Below are positions 41,635-49,921 of a DNA stretch of 64,000 bases, one piece after another. Made by a program: the position numbers and the translations under genes. How positions within the stretch are numbered: position 1 is the first letter of the stretch; each line of letters starts with the position of its first letter. Under the pieces are notes generated by a model. That model worked only from the letters and a program-made list of their open reading frames with translations. It ran no database searches and was not told the origin of the DNA. The stretch spans positions 1 through 64,000 of the forward strand of contig CAKVIM010000007.1 of NCBI GenBank assembly GCA_934754775.1, in the 5' to 3' direction. The stretch comes from an uncultured Candidatus Melainabacteria bacterium. GTDB lineage: Bacteria; Cyanobacteriota; Vampirovibrionia; Gastranaerophilales; Gastranaerophilaceae.

Positions 41635-42543
41635 ATGCCAATAGTTTTAGATACAAATATGAAATTATTAGCCGATAGAATGAGCATATCTTCTTCCAGA
41701 ATGGTTAAGGACTATGGGCTCAAAACTGTTGACGAAATTATTGAAGCGGAAGCTGCTCAAGGAAATACCAGAGCATTAACTTTTGCCAGAGATCTGTATA
41801 CTTCTCCTGACAAATTGATAAATATTTTCAAGCTATATGATGTAGAAAACAAATTTGTCATCATCAACAATATGGACTCACAAACAAGAGAATTAATTTT
41901 ACCGATGCTTAATTCGGAAGATTTGGTTATGGGGCTGTATTTCTTCAAGCAAGATAAATTGCTCGAAATGTTGCAAGACGTCAGTTCTGAAGAAATTGTA
42001 CGAGTTATAATGAGCACATTTCCACTAGAACAGGTTATTTTGATGTTCAAAGAAGACGATTTGGCTAAATTTTTCCAAAACGATAAATTAGAAAGATACG
42101 ACGTTATGGAGCAGCTAAAAAGCATGCCACCGGAAATTTTAATTAAGTTCGTCGAAGGGATTACAGGAGAAGAATATTCACTTGAAAACCAGAAAAACTT
42201 GTTCAAATCAATTGACGCAATGCCACTTGATAAATATAGAGATTTTATGTCATCTATTGACCCTGATGTCCAAAGACAATTGACATTCCAGCTTACAAAA
42301 ACAAACAACGAATACTTACAATTGTTTGAAAATCGTGCATACACAGAAATGCTCGGGAAATTAATGAAACCTGATATGATTGCACCAATGATTGAACTGG
42401 AACAAGAAACATTGGTCAATATGATTTTAGAACTTCCGGACGATTTAATGTCAATCGTTGCGGCACAAGTTAAAACAGAAGATTTTGCGAATTTTTTACT
42501 TGATGATCATTTAGATGTTCTTGAACGTGCAATTGCTATGTAG
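41635..42543 (+). CDS. MgtE-N/FliG-like helical superhelix protein
   Basis: 302 aa. Repeated helical units resembling the MgtE N-terminal domain and FliG middle domain: 'FKLYDVENKFVIINNMDSQ', 'LLEMLQDVSSEEIVRVIMST', 'LAKFFQNDKLERYDVMEQL' and 'LVNMILELPDDLMSIVAAQV'. No CBS domains and no membrane channel follow, so it is not an MgtE transporter, and no FliG C-terminal motor motif is seen. Cytoplasmic. AAGGAG before the ATG. Convergent with the next gene with an 8-nt overlap. Function unknown. Confidence 0.75.
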   Translation: MPIVLDTNMKLLADRMSISSSRMVKDYGLKTVDEIIEAEAAQGNTRALTFARDLYTSPDKLINIFKLYDVENKFVIINNMDSQTRELILPMLNSEDLVMGLYFFKQDKLLEMLQDVSSEEIVRVIMSTFPLEQVILMFKEDDLAKFFQNDKLERYDVMEQLKSMPPEILIKFVEGITGEEYSLENQKNLFKSIDAMPLDKYRDFMSSIDPDVQRQLTFQLTKTNNEYLQLFENRAYTEMLGKLMKPDMIAPMIELEQETLVNMILELPDDLMSIVAAQVKTEDFANFLLDDHLDVLERAIAM

Positions 42544-43276
42544 CAAAAACTGCACGCACATAATAATTTTCATCAGCTTCAAGTTTTTTTGCAAGTTCAG
42601 AGAATTTTCCGCTTGAATAAAGAATTTGAGCAGTTTTTTCTCTTATCGTGTATTCAGTTTGATTTGCACATTTTGTCAAAATATCCAGCAAAACATCCTC
42701 ATCCACATAGGAATAAAAGTATTTTAAAGCTTCCAAGCACCAATATAACTTAAAAATTTGTTTGTTTATTACGTATTTTTTATCTCTAAAAATAAATTTA
42801 TCGAGCTCATAAAGTGCTTCTTGTGCGAATTTCACAATTTTATCAGTATATTTTTTTGAAAAGTCGGGATATTTTTCTAATATAACAGCACTATCCACAA
42901 CACATCTGCAAATATTTGCATTTATATCTATCGTTGCATCTGCAAAAATTTCAGGAGCAGATTTTGCAAAAACATCAAGAACCTGTCCTCTTGAAATAGC
43001 TTGATTCAGTTTTAGTGCCACAGCTTCTCTAACTTTTCCATCACAGCCGGTTAAGCGGCTCAAAAGTACTTGAACATCATTATTATCTTTTACTTCATCA
43101 AACTTCAAAGCTGCAATCTGCATCTTTTTTATATCATCACTTTTTAACATCTCTATCAATTCTTCTCGTGAAAACTCTTTTTCACTAAGACTCAATGCTT
43201 GCTCAAAATTTTCATAAAAATCTGTATTCAAATTTTTATCCCCTTCTTTGTATAACATTATTCTAACATAAGGCAT
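42536..43276 (-). CDS. Hypothetical HEAT-like repeat protein
   Basis: 246 aa, helical repeats such as 'LLSRLTGCDGKVREAVALKL' near residue 72 and 'TEYTIREKTAQILYSSGKF' near 205. Cytoplasmic, no family name. The ATG at 43276 has no ribosome-binding site; a TTG at 43231 has AAGGGG about 8 nt ahead and may be the true start, giving 231 aa ('NTDFYENFEQAL'). Similar in style to the repeat protein at 1408-3003, but not obviously homologous. Confidence 0.72.
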   Translation of the reverse strand: MPYVRIMLYKEGDKNLNTDFYENFEQALSLSEKEFSREELIEMLKSDDIKKMQIAALKFDEVKDNNDVQVLLSRLTGCDGKVREAVALKLNQAISRGQVLDVFAKSAPEIFADATIDINANICRCVVDSAVILEKYPDFSKKYTDKIVKFAQEALYELDKFIFRDKKYVINKQIFKLYWCLEALKYFYSYVDEDVLLDILTKCANQTEYTIREKTAQILYSSGKFSELAKKLEADENYYVRAVFAT

Positions 43277-43359
43277 AATGTAATTTTAAATAAAAATAGT
43301 TTTAATGTATGATAATGAAACAGAAAAAGCACTGTATAATAATCCTTAAGGAGACTATC

Positions 43360-43524
43360 ATGAATATATTAGAATCGATTATACACAGACTATTAATTTT
43401 TGAAAAAGAACCGCAAAAAATAGGCTTATCACAACTCAAAGAACCGGTTATACAAAGAAAATCCGAGCCATCTATCAAAAATAAAAATGTAAAACTTTCA
43501 GATTTAATGAGAAGAGCAAGTTAA
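43360..43524 (+). CDS. Small hypothetical protein (54 aa)
   Basis: ATG at 43360 with GGAG at ideal distance; a TATAAT at 43335-43340 is just upstream, which makes the longer frame from 43309 unlikely. Product: an N-terminal amphipathic helix 'MNILESIIHRLLIFEKE' then a basic, disordered tail. Family not known. Lies 117 nt before prs. Confidence 0.55.
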   Translation: MNILESIIHRLLIFEKEPQKIGLSQLKEPVIQRKSEPSIKNKNVKLSDLMRRAS

Positions 43525-43640
43525 TCTTCAAAAAATTTTAAGAAAGTCCTTAATATTTCGTAAAAAAGCCTTTTTATAAAAGCATTTTAGTTATAAAATA
43601 ATTATACTTAACTATTACGAATTAAGAAAGGATTTTTCCG

Positions 43641-44651
43641 ATGGTGCTTGAAATGACTTATCCTCAACTAGAACGAGCTGTTAACCCTACCCACGACATT
43701 AGATTGTTCTCCGGACGTTCTAACCCGAAACTTGCTCAAGAAATCGCAGATTATCTTGGAACAACAGTTGGACCAATGGTTATTAAAAATTTCGCAGATG
43801 GTGAAATTTATGTTCAAGTCAAAGAAAGCATAAGAGGCGATGACGTATTTATTATTCAACCACTTTGCAACCCAGTAAACGAAAACCTTATGGAACTGTT
43901 GATTATGATTGATGCATTCAAAAGAGCTAGTGCAAAAACAATCACAGCAGTTATTCCATACTATGGTTACGCTCGTCAGGACAGAAAAACTTCCGGCAGA
44001 GAAGCTATTACAGCAAAATTGGTTGCAGACTTATTGACAACAGCAGGTGCAAACAGAGTTCTTGCAATGGACTTGCACACAGGTCAAATTCAAGGTTTCT
44101 TCAATATCCTTGTTGACCATATTTTTGCAGCTCCAATCCTTGTTGATTACGTTAAAGGTTTAGGCATAAATCCTGATGATATGGTTGCAGTTAGCCCTGA
44201 TATGGGTGGTGCAAACAGAACAAGATATTTTGCTAAGCACCTTGATTGCCCAATGGCAATTATCGATAAAAGACGTGACAAACATAATGAAGCAATTGCC
44301 GCACACATTATCGGCGATGTAGAAAACAAAGTTTGCTTGATGTTCGACGACATTATCGATACAGCAGGAACTATTTGCGAAGCTTCAAAACTACTTAAGA
44401 GCAAAGGTGCAAAAGCAGTTTACGTTGGTGCAACACACGCTGTATTTTCAGGCCCTGCAATAGAAAGACTAAAAAATGCTCCAATCGAAGAATGCATTAT
44501 TACAAACACTATTCCTTGGGCAAAAGAAGACTTGCCATCTAACGTTAAACAATTGTCAGTGGCATCTCTTCTCGGACAAGCAATTTCAAGAATCCATGAT
44601 GATGAATCTGTAAGTTCATTGTTCGGGTTTGAAAAAGAAATGAAGGTATAA
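43641..44651 (+). CDS. prs: Ribose-phosphate pyrophosphokinase
   Basis: Makes PRPP from ribose 5-phosphate and ATP for purine, pyrimidine, NAD, His and Trp synthesis. 336 aa. N-terminal 'RLFSGRSNPKLAQEIADYLG' near residue 20 and 'ESIRGDDVFIIQP' near 61. 'YARQDRKTSGREAITAKLVA' near 112 is the flexible loop, 'DLHTGQIQGFF' near 144 binds metal, and 'MFDDIIDTAGTI' near 236 is the PRPP-binding loop. AAAGGA before the ATG. A strong hairpin lies 17 nt after the stop. Confidence 0.96.
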   Translation: MVLEMTYPQLERAVNPTHDIRLFSGRSNPKLAQEIADYLGTTVGPMVIKNFADGEIYVQVKESIRGDDVFIIQPLCNPVNENLMELLIMIDAFKRASAKTITAVIPYYGYARQDRKTSGREAITAKLVADLLTTAGANRVLAMDLHTGQIQGFFNILVDHIFAAPILVDYVKGLGINPDDMVAVSPDMGGANRTRYFAKHLDCPMAIIDKRRDKHNEAIAAHIIGDVENKVCLMFDDIIDTAGTICEASKLLKSKGAKAVYVGATHAVFSGPAIERLKNAPIEECIITNTIPWAKEDLPSNVKQLSVASLLGQAISRIHDDESVSSLFGFEKEMKV

Positions 44652-44659
44652 AAATAAAA

Positions 44660-44692
44660 TCAAAATAAAAGGGCAGACCTAAGCTGCCCTTT
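44660..44692 (-). terminator. Terminator at the 3' end of a minus-strand RNA near prs
   Basis: Stem AAAGGGCAG / CTGCCCTTT (44668-44692) with a 7-nt loop; T-rich tail only on the minus strand (TTTTATTTTGA). Confidence 0.7.
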
Positions 44693-44800
44693 ACCACGAA
44701 ACCATCCTCTGAAGAGAAATGAATATCTCACCTCCTGTAAACTCGCTACTTAGAGCTCGTGGGATGGTGTGGCTTATACCTATATACTGATTTATATTTA
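44668..44800 (-). ncRNA. Candidate structured non-coding RNA
   Basis: On the minus strand CCACACCATCC (near 44772-44762) pairs with GGATGGT-ttc-GTGG (44707-44694). The closed region holds two small hairpins and an unpaired AGGAGGTGAGA. A terminator follows directly. The 236-nt gap has no gene on either strand. It does not match SRP, 6S, tmRNA or RNase P as far as can be read. The 5' end is not defined. Confidence 0.4.
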
Positions 44801-44833
44801 TAATAAAGCTAAATTATAAGTATTACATTAGAC

Positions 44834-44872
44834 AAAAAGGGAATGTTGCAGTTTGCAACATTCCCTTTTTGG
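44834..44872 (-). terminator. Terminator after the matrixin-like gene
   Basis: Perfect 17-bp stem AAAAAGGGAATGTTGCA / TGCAACATTCCCTTTTT with a 3-nt loop. Confidence 0.92.
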
Positions 44873-44887
44873 TTTAATTATATCTTA

Positions 44888-46114
44888 CTAGTCTTCGATT
44901 TCGCCGGCTGTTTTACCATATCTTCTGATTGTCGCATTCAAAAGATTTTCTTGGTGTTTATCTCTGTAAATCTGACATAGAAGTTTGTAAGCATGTTTGT
45001 TATATGGATTTTGCTTCAATATAGTATCAAGTTGATCGATTGCAGAGCTTGAACGCTTCATATAATAATCAATCAATGCCGGCAAGATTTCTGTCTTGTC
45101 GTTCATATCTGTAGCACAAGCAATTTCGGCACAACTTTTTGCTTTATCAAATTCTTCTGCATCCAGATACATAACCGCAACTTCGTAATAAACTTCTGAT
45201 TTACTTCTTCTATCACTCTTCATTTGAGCAACTGCTTGATATTCTTGAGCGGCTTTATCGTATTCGGCTCTACGTCTAAGTTGTTCTGCCAAAGCCAAAT
45301 GTGTTTCAATATCATTTGCAACTACTTCATCCAGATTAGTGTCATTTGTTACAGGAACATTCAATGTTGAAAGAATTTCTGCAACTGTGAATAATTGAGA
45401 TTTTTCTTCCGGAGTATAAGCTTCGTTAGTTACATCAGGCACTACAGAATAAAGCAATGCCAATGTTTTCAAATCTCTCGGAGTGATTTCTGTATTAAAT
45501 TTTGTTCCAATCGGATACATAACGTCATAAATACTAGGGCTCTTTGCATTTAGACCTAAAGAATGACCGATTTCTTGCAATGCAGAAGAATACAACTGTT
45601 TAGAATCTAAGCTATGTCCTTTTGCATCTTTCTTTCTGAAATTGATTGTAGAACCTGTAATTGAATTTCCATTAACAGAAAATGCTTGAGAACCGATTGC
45701 TGTTGTCTTATCAAATCCATCCTTGAAGTAGCATTTCATATCAGCTTGTTCCGGAGATTCAACAATTTCGAAGCTTACCAAGCCTTCGCTTGCTCTTTGC
45801 CAAGATTGGTATGCACTCAAAACTATTTCTCTATAATAATCAGGAACATCAGGCGTATCCTGTACATAAACTTTTAGCGGAAAAGATGCTCTGTTCCATC
45901 TGATAATCTTACCTGATGCGGCAAGTTCACGAAAATAGCTATCTATAACAGCGGCTTTAATTGTTTTTTCACTCATTGATTTGTCGTAACCAAGGGTAAT
46001 TGCGGAATAATTTTTTAGTAAAAATTCAGGAGACTGAGTCGGAACATTGTTCAAACTCATTAGCGAAAACGCTCCTGCTGCAATTAGGACAGTACAAATA
46101 ATTGTCTTTTTCAT
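44888..46114 (-). CDS. Exported matrixin-like protein with degenerate zinc site and TPR domain
   Basis: 408 aa. N-terminal hydrophobic signal region (about 1-20). Residues 75-215 follow the M10 matrixin fold: 'FPLKVYVQD', 'AYQSWQRASEGLVSFEIV', 'ALQEIGHSLGLNAKS' and the Met-turn 'YDVMYP'. The family motif is HExxHxxGxxH. Here the first His is Gln180 and the third is Ala190; only Glu181 and His184 remain, so zinc binding and proteolysis are unlikely. The C-terminal 160 residues contain TPR-like helices ('YDKAAQEYQAVAQM', 'FDKAKSCAEIACA'). Probably periplasmic or surface binding protein. Strong terminator follows. Confidence 0.82.
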   Translation of the reverse strand: MKKTIICTVLIAAGAFSLMSLNNVPTQSPEFLLKNYSAITLGYDKSMSEKTIKAAVIDSYFRELAASGKIIRWNRASFPLKVYVQDTPDVPDYYREIVLSAYQSWQRASEGLVSFEIVESPEQADMKCYFKDGFDKTTAIGSQAFSVNGNSITGSTINFRKKDAKGHSLDSKQLYSSALQEIGHSLGLNAKSPSIYDVMYPIGTKFNTEITPRDLKTLALLYSVVPDVTNEAYTPEEKSQLFTVAEILSTLNVPVTNDTNLDEVVANDIETHLALAEQLRRRAEYDKAAQEYQAVAQMKSDRRSKSEVYYEVAVMYLDAEEFDKAKSCAEIACATDMNDKTEILPALIDYYMKRSSSAIDQLDTILKQNPYNKHAYKLLCQIYRDKHQENLLNATIRRYGKTAGEIED

Positions 46115-46234
46115 AGCTTTAAGAAACCTCTTTACTTTATTTTGTTACATTTACATTATACATAAAAAACCGTAAAACTATTTTTTGCCTATAATTATAC
46201 AATATTTGACATAACTTTACAATTGTTACCATAC

Positions 46235-46263
46235 TTGAAAGTTAATAAATTTTAAGGTAAACT
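46235..46263 (+). promoter_or_regulatory. Promoter of the 46284-48162 unit
   Basis: TTGAAA (46235-46240), 17 nt, TAAACT (46258-46263). TTACAATTGTTAC lies just upstream. Confidence 0.55.
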
Positions 46264-46283
46264 TTTTACATTAAGGAGGACAT

Positions 46284-46406
46284 ATGCACGAATACGTTTT
46301 CAAAATGAAAAAAGGCGATATTGAGATTGAACTTAAGTCTGATGATTTAGAGTTCGTTGAAGAACAGCTTAACAAATGGCGTGAAGAGTTATTACAGGAC
46401 AAGTAA
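46284..46406 (+). CDS. 40-aa protein matching the N-terminal domain of the next gene
   Basis: ATG at 46284 with a perfect AAGGAGG 6 nt upstream. The product begins MHEYVFKMKKGDIEIELKS and goes on to 'DDLEFVEEQLNKWREEL'. The following protein begins MSIYSFKITKGKYQLSLST and goes on to 'TDKELVVEQFALWVRKA'. The same beta-hairpin plus helix layout and spacing shows the two are paralogous modules. The next gene starts 3 nt after the stop. Role unknown; co-occurrence suggests pairing or regulation of the larger protein. Confidence 0.8.
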   Translation: MHEYVFKMKKGDIEIELKSDDLEFVEEQLNKWREELLQDK

Positions 46407-46409
46407 TCT

Positions 46410-47132
46410 ATGTCAATTTATTCATTCAAAATTACAAAAGGGAAATACCAACTTTCATTATCAACTACTGATAAAGAGCTCGTAGTTGAACAGTTTGCAT
46501 TGTGGGTAAGAAAAGCTTCTGAATACGTTCAAAAGCACAAAATCCAGACTTGCAAAGAAATGGTAAATACACAAATCAATGCAGAAAAAGAGATTACGCA
46601 GAAAAAAATTGACGAGCAACTGCAAAGGCGTCCAAAACCGGAACCGGTAGAAGAACAACCAATTAAGACAGTTACTCCGGAAGAAACGAGCAAAAACCTT
46701 GATATTTTTTACGCTCCACCTCAAGAGAAAAAGGCAATTACGGATATGCCGGAAGCACCGGTAGCTTTTGACAACATCCTTGAAAATTCAATACATAACC
46801 CACAGACAGAATTGTCTTTTAAACCAAGTCCTTCTATCAAAAAGGATAACGCATTTATTAACTATATCAACAGCAGAAAAGTCGAAAGAAAAATTGACTA
46901 TTTATTGCTTACAGCATATTACTTCACTCAATTTGAGCAAAAACCTAGATTTACGCTTAAGCAGTTGAATGCAAAACTTATGCAAAATATCGCTGTAATT
47001 ATTGATCATAGCGTTTTACAAGAAGCTATCAATAGAGATTATATCGAATGCTTACCTGATTTAACCGGCTTGGTCGGAGCTTCAGAATACCGACTTACTG
47101 CCTATGGAGAAAAGGCTATTTTAGATGAGTAA
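46410..47132 (+). CDS. Hypothetical protein with small N-terminal module and winged-helix-like C-terminus
   Basis: 240 aa, family not known. Residues 1-40 are the module shared with the 40-aa protein. A helix and a Pro/Glu-rich linker follow (50-145). The C-terminal 95 residues resemble a winged helix: helices 'RKIDYLLLTAYYFTQF' and 'FTLKQLNAKLMQ', a recognition-like helix 'SVLQEAINRDYIECL' and a wing 'ASEYRLTAYGEKAI'. A DNA-binding role is inference. Overlaps mnmA by 8 nt, so it is translationally coupled to a tRNA-modification gene. Confidence 0.72.
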   Translation: MSIYSFKITKGKYQLSLSTTDKELVVEQFALWVRKASEYVQKHKIQTCKEMVNTQINAEKEITQKKIDEQLQRRPKPEPVEEQPIKTVTPEETSKNLDIFYAPPQEKKAITDMPEAPVAFDNILENSIHNPQTELSFKPSPSIKKDNAFINYINSRKVERKIDYLLLTAYYFTQFEQKPRFTLKQLNAKLMQNIAVIIDHSVLQEAINRDYIECLPDLTGLVGASEYRLTAYGEKAILDE

Positions 47133-48162
47133 AAAAGTTGCAGTAGCTTTATCCGGCGGTGTTGATAGTAGCGTAACCGCTTTATTACTAAAGCAGCAAG
47201 GCTTTGACGTAATTGGAGTTACAGCTTTAACAACAGATACCGAAGACGCTCGACAAGTTATTGCAAACGCAGACGAAGTTGCTAAAAAACTTAATATACC
47301 TTTCTTTCCGCTAGATGTAACCGAACTTTTCAAAGAAAAAGTCATTAATTATTTTGAGAATTCGTACAGAAATGGCGAGACTCCCAACCCATGTATTATG
47401 TGCAATAAATACATGAAATGGGGCGTACTGTTTGATTATGCAACACGAGAGCTTGGTGCAGACTACATAGCAACCGGACATTACGCCAATATAAAGGAAT
47501 GCAATGGTGTTTACAAATTTTATCCTGCATCAGATGAACATAAAGATCAATTATATTTTCTTTTCCAGCTTAATCAAGAGCAATTGAAAAAAACTTTGTT
47601 TCCGCTATCGAATTACAGAAAAGGTGAAGTCAGAAAAATAGCGTTCGACAACAACCTTCCGAGCAAGTCATCAAAAGAGAGTCAGGATATCTGCTTTATT
47701 AAAGCCCCAAATACTACTAAAAAGTATTTAAACAGTCTATTTAGACCGAGAAAAGGCTTATTTATCGAAAACTCTACAGGTAAAGTTCTTGGCGAACATG
47801 ACGGTTTTTGGCAATACACAATCGGTCAGAGAAAAGGAATTGGACTAGCTGCACCGGAAGCTTTGTACGTTGTAGGAATTGATGCAAAATCAAATACCGT
47901 ATTTGTAGGATATAAAAATGAACTCCTTACGGATAAAATTATATTAAGAGATGTAAACTGGAGTTACCCTCAGACAAAGAAGAACTTCAAAGCTCTCGTA
48001 AAAATAAGATATAACATGAAAGCTGTATCAGCAAATGTTCAAATAGACGAAACCTCAGCAATAATTACATTTGACGAATTGGTATCAAAAACAGCAAAAG
48101 GTCAGGCATGCGTTTTATATGATTTTGAGGACGGACATTTGCTCGGTGGAGCATTTATATAA
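47125..48162 (+). CDS. mnmA: tRNA-specific 2-thiouridylase MnmA
   Basis: Thiolates U34 of tRNA-Lys, -Glu and -Gln. 345 aa. PP-loop 'VALSGGVDSSV' near residue 7. Catalytic Cys pair: 'NPCIMCNKYMKWG' near residue 90 and 'SQDICFI' near 188. 'ATGHYANI' near 116 and 'QYTIGQRKGIGL' near 232 are family marks. Starts inside the previous gene (8-nt overlap) and is followed by murA 58 nt later. Confidence 0.95.
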   Translation: MSKKVAVALSGGVDSSVTALLLKQQGFDVIGVTALTTDTEDARQVIANADEVAKKLNIPFFPLDVTELFKEKVINYFENSYRNGETPNPCIMCNKYMKWGVLFDYATRELGADYIATGHYANIKECNGVYKFYPASDEHKDQLYFLFQLNQEQLKKTLFPLSNYRKGEVRKIAFDNNLPSKSSKESQDICFIKAPNTTKKYLNSLFRPRKGLFIENSTGKVLGEHDGFWQYTIGQRKGIGLAAPEALYVVGIDAKSNTVFVGYKNELLTDKIILRDVNWSYPQTKKNFKALVKIRYNMKAVSANVQIDETSAIITFDELVSKTAKGQACVLYDFEDGHLLGGAFI

Positions 48163-48220
48163 GCTTATCCCTTTACATTTAGTTATAATAATTGTATGAT
48201 TGTAATAGATTGGAGGAATT

Positions 48221-49552
48221 TTGGCAGAGAAATTCAGAATACAGGGCGGTGAAACACTCAAGGGTGAAGTTTCAATTGGCGGTGCAAAAAATGCCGTATT
48301 GAAGCTATTAGCAGCCACTATCCTCGTTAAAGGTGTAACAAAAATATACAATGTCCCTCATTTGACAGACGTTGACATTATGCTTAACGTGTTGTCTGAT
48401 TTGGGTGCTAAATATACATATGACATGGAAGAAAAATCAGTTATGGTGGATGCTACAGACATCACTTCAATAACTGCAAAATATGAACTCGTTAGCAAAA
48501 TGAGAGCATCATTCATTATCCTCGGAGCACTTATGTCACGCTGCAAAGAAGCTATCGTCGCTCTCCCTGGAGGATGTGCTATCGGCGAAAGACGAGTTGA
48601 CTTCCACATAAAAGGTTTAGAAGCACTCGGTGCTAAAATCAAAATCGAAAACGGTTATGTTCACGCTAAAGCATCAAAATTAGTCGGTGCCGATATTTAT
48701 TTAGACATTCCTTCTGTCGGTGCAACTGAAAACTTGATGCTAGCTGCAGTTTTAGCAGAAGGAGCTACAAGAATCCAAAATGCTGCTCAAGAGCCTGAAA
48801 TCATTGATTTAGCAAACTTCTTGAACACAATTGGTGCAGATGTTACCGGTGCAGGAACTTCTGAAATTTTGATTAACGGAGTTAAGGCAGAAAATTTACA
48901 CTCTGCCGAATACACAACTATTCCTGATAGAATTGAAGCCGGAACATTTATGGCAGCTGTTGTTGCAACAAGAGGCAAGGCAATCATAAGAAATGTTTAT
49001 CCTGCACATTTGACATTCTTCAACGACAAGTTGATTAAAATGGGTGCAAGCATTAAATTGGTTGAACCGACCACTATTGAAGTCAGCTGCAAAAACAGAT
49101 TACAATCAATTAATTTTGTAACGCAACCTTATCCGGGTTTCCCGACAGATTTGCAGGCTATTGCAATGACACTTTTGACAACTTCAAACGGTGTCGGAAT
49201 TATTACGGAAAGCTTGTACGAAAACAGATTTATGCAAGTTCCTGATTTGAGAAGAATGGGAGCTGATATTCATCAAGACAGAAACCATGCAATAGTAAAA
49301 GGTGTAAAAAATCTTACCGGTGCTACGGTTGCAGCTAGTGACCTTAGAGCAGGTGCTGCACTTGTTATTGCAGGTTTGATGGCTGACGGCGAAACTATTG
49401 TTGAAAAATTACACCACATAGACAGAGGTTATGAGGAATTTGAATACAAACTAAGAAACCTCGGCGGCAGAATCTATCGTTATGATGACGGTATAGATGG
49501 AACTAATCTTAACCAAGCTGTATCTCCACAGATACAAAAGGGAGGTATTTAA
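48221..49552 (+). CDS. murA: UDP-N-acetylglucosamine 1-carboxyvinyltransferase
   Basis: First committed step of peptidoglycan synthesis, target of fosfomycin. 443 aa. The start codon is TTG at 48221, with GGAGG at 48212-48216. N-terminal 'GEVSIGGAKNAVLKLLAATI' near residue 12 carries the conserved Lys-Asn. The reactive Cys is in 'LPGGCAIGERRVDFHIKGLE' near residue 113, so fosfomycin sensitivity is expected. 'DLRAGAALVIAGL' near 375 is conserved. Overlaps the next gene by 1 nt (TAATG). Confidence 0.95.
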   Translation: MAEKFRIQGGETLKGEVSIGGAKNAVLKLLAATILVKGVTKIYNVPHLTDVDIMLNVLSDLGAKYTYDMEEKSVMVDATDITSITAKYELVSKMRASFIILGALMSRCKEAIVALPGGCAIGERRVDFHIKGLEALGAKIKIENGYVHAKASKLVGADIYLDIPSVGATENLMLAAVLAEGATRIQNAAQEPEIIDLANFLNTIGADVTGAGTSEILINGVKAENLHSAEYTTIPDRIEAGTFMAAVVATRGKAIIRNVYPAHLTFFNDKLIKMGASIKLVEPTTIEVSCKNRLQSINFVTQPYPGFPTDLQAIAMTLLTTSNGVGIITESLYENRFMQVPDLRRMGADIHQDRNHAIVKGVKNLTGATVAASDLRAGAALVIAGLMADGETIVEKLHHIDRGYEEFEYKLRNLGGRIYRYDDGIDGTNLNQAVSPQIQKGGI

Positions 49553-49884
49553 TGAGTCCAGCGTACAAAAGATGGTACGACCATGATCCGAAATTATTAG
49601 AAGTTATAGAGCTATTGAAAAATTATCAAGGAGAACTTAGAGAGCATGCCGTTGTATTCTTGGATAAATTAGAGCAAAAAGTTTCAAAAGAAGCTCTTGA
49701 TAGATTCTATGATTTGGTTAAGCCGGTTAACGGTAGCCGTTGGTACGATAAAGACCCAATTATATCAAAAACGGTAGAAATCTTGAGGGTTGTACCGCCG
49801 GAAGTCCAAAATGCATGTGCAGAAAGATTTATTGCAGCACTTAATGAAATGGGAATTGAATACGAAAGCCCAAATAAGAATTAA
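49552..49884 (+). CDS. Hypothetical protein made of two repeats
   Basis: 110 aa, no family recognised. Two halves align: 'RWYDHDPKLLEVIELL' near residue 7 and 'RWYDKDPIISKTVEIL' near residue 63, each followed by a helix of about 20 residues ('LREHAVVFLDKLEQKV' and 'VQNACAERFIAALNEM'). Cytoplasmic. Coupled to murA by a TAATG overlap and ended by a bidirectional terminator. It may be a small partner of the murA unit, but that is inference from position only. Confidence 0.75.
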   Translation: MSPAYKRWYDHDPKLLEVIELLKNYQGELREHAVVFLDKLEQKVSKEALDRFYDLVKPVNGSRWYDKDPIISKTVEILRVVPPEVQNACAERFIAALNEMGIEYESPNKN

Positions 49885-49887
49885 AAC

Positions 49888-49918
49888 AAAACGCCTTCGG
49901 TTTGTCCGAAGGCGTTTT
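49888..49918. terminator. Bidirectional terminator between the murA unit and the PHP gene
   Basis: Perfect 13-bp stem AAAACGCCTTCGG / CCGAAGGCGTTTT with a TTTGT loop between convergent genes. Confidence 0.92.
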
Positions 49919-49921
49919 TGT

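Noticed and set aside
41757..42419. 220-aa minus-strand frame
   Set aside because: Shadow of the MgtE-N-like gene on the other strand, Ser-rich composition typical of an antisense frame.
44694..44772. SRP RNA, 6S RNA or tmRNA identity for the 44.7-kb RNA
   Set aside because: The diagnostic GGAAG/AGCA loop of SRP, the tag frame and tRNA-like ends of tmRNA, and the large 6S bubble layout were not found.
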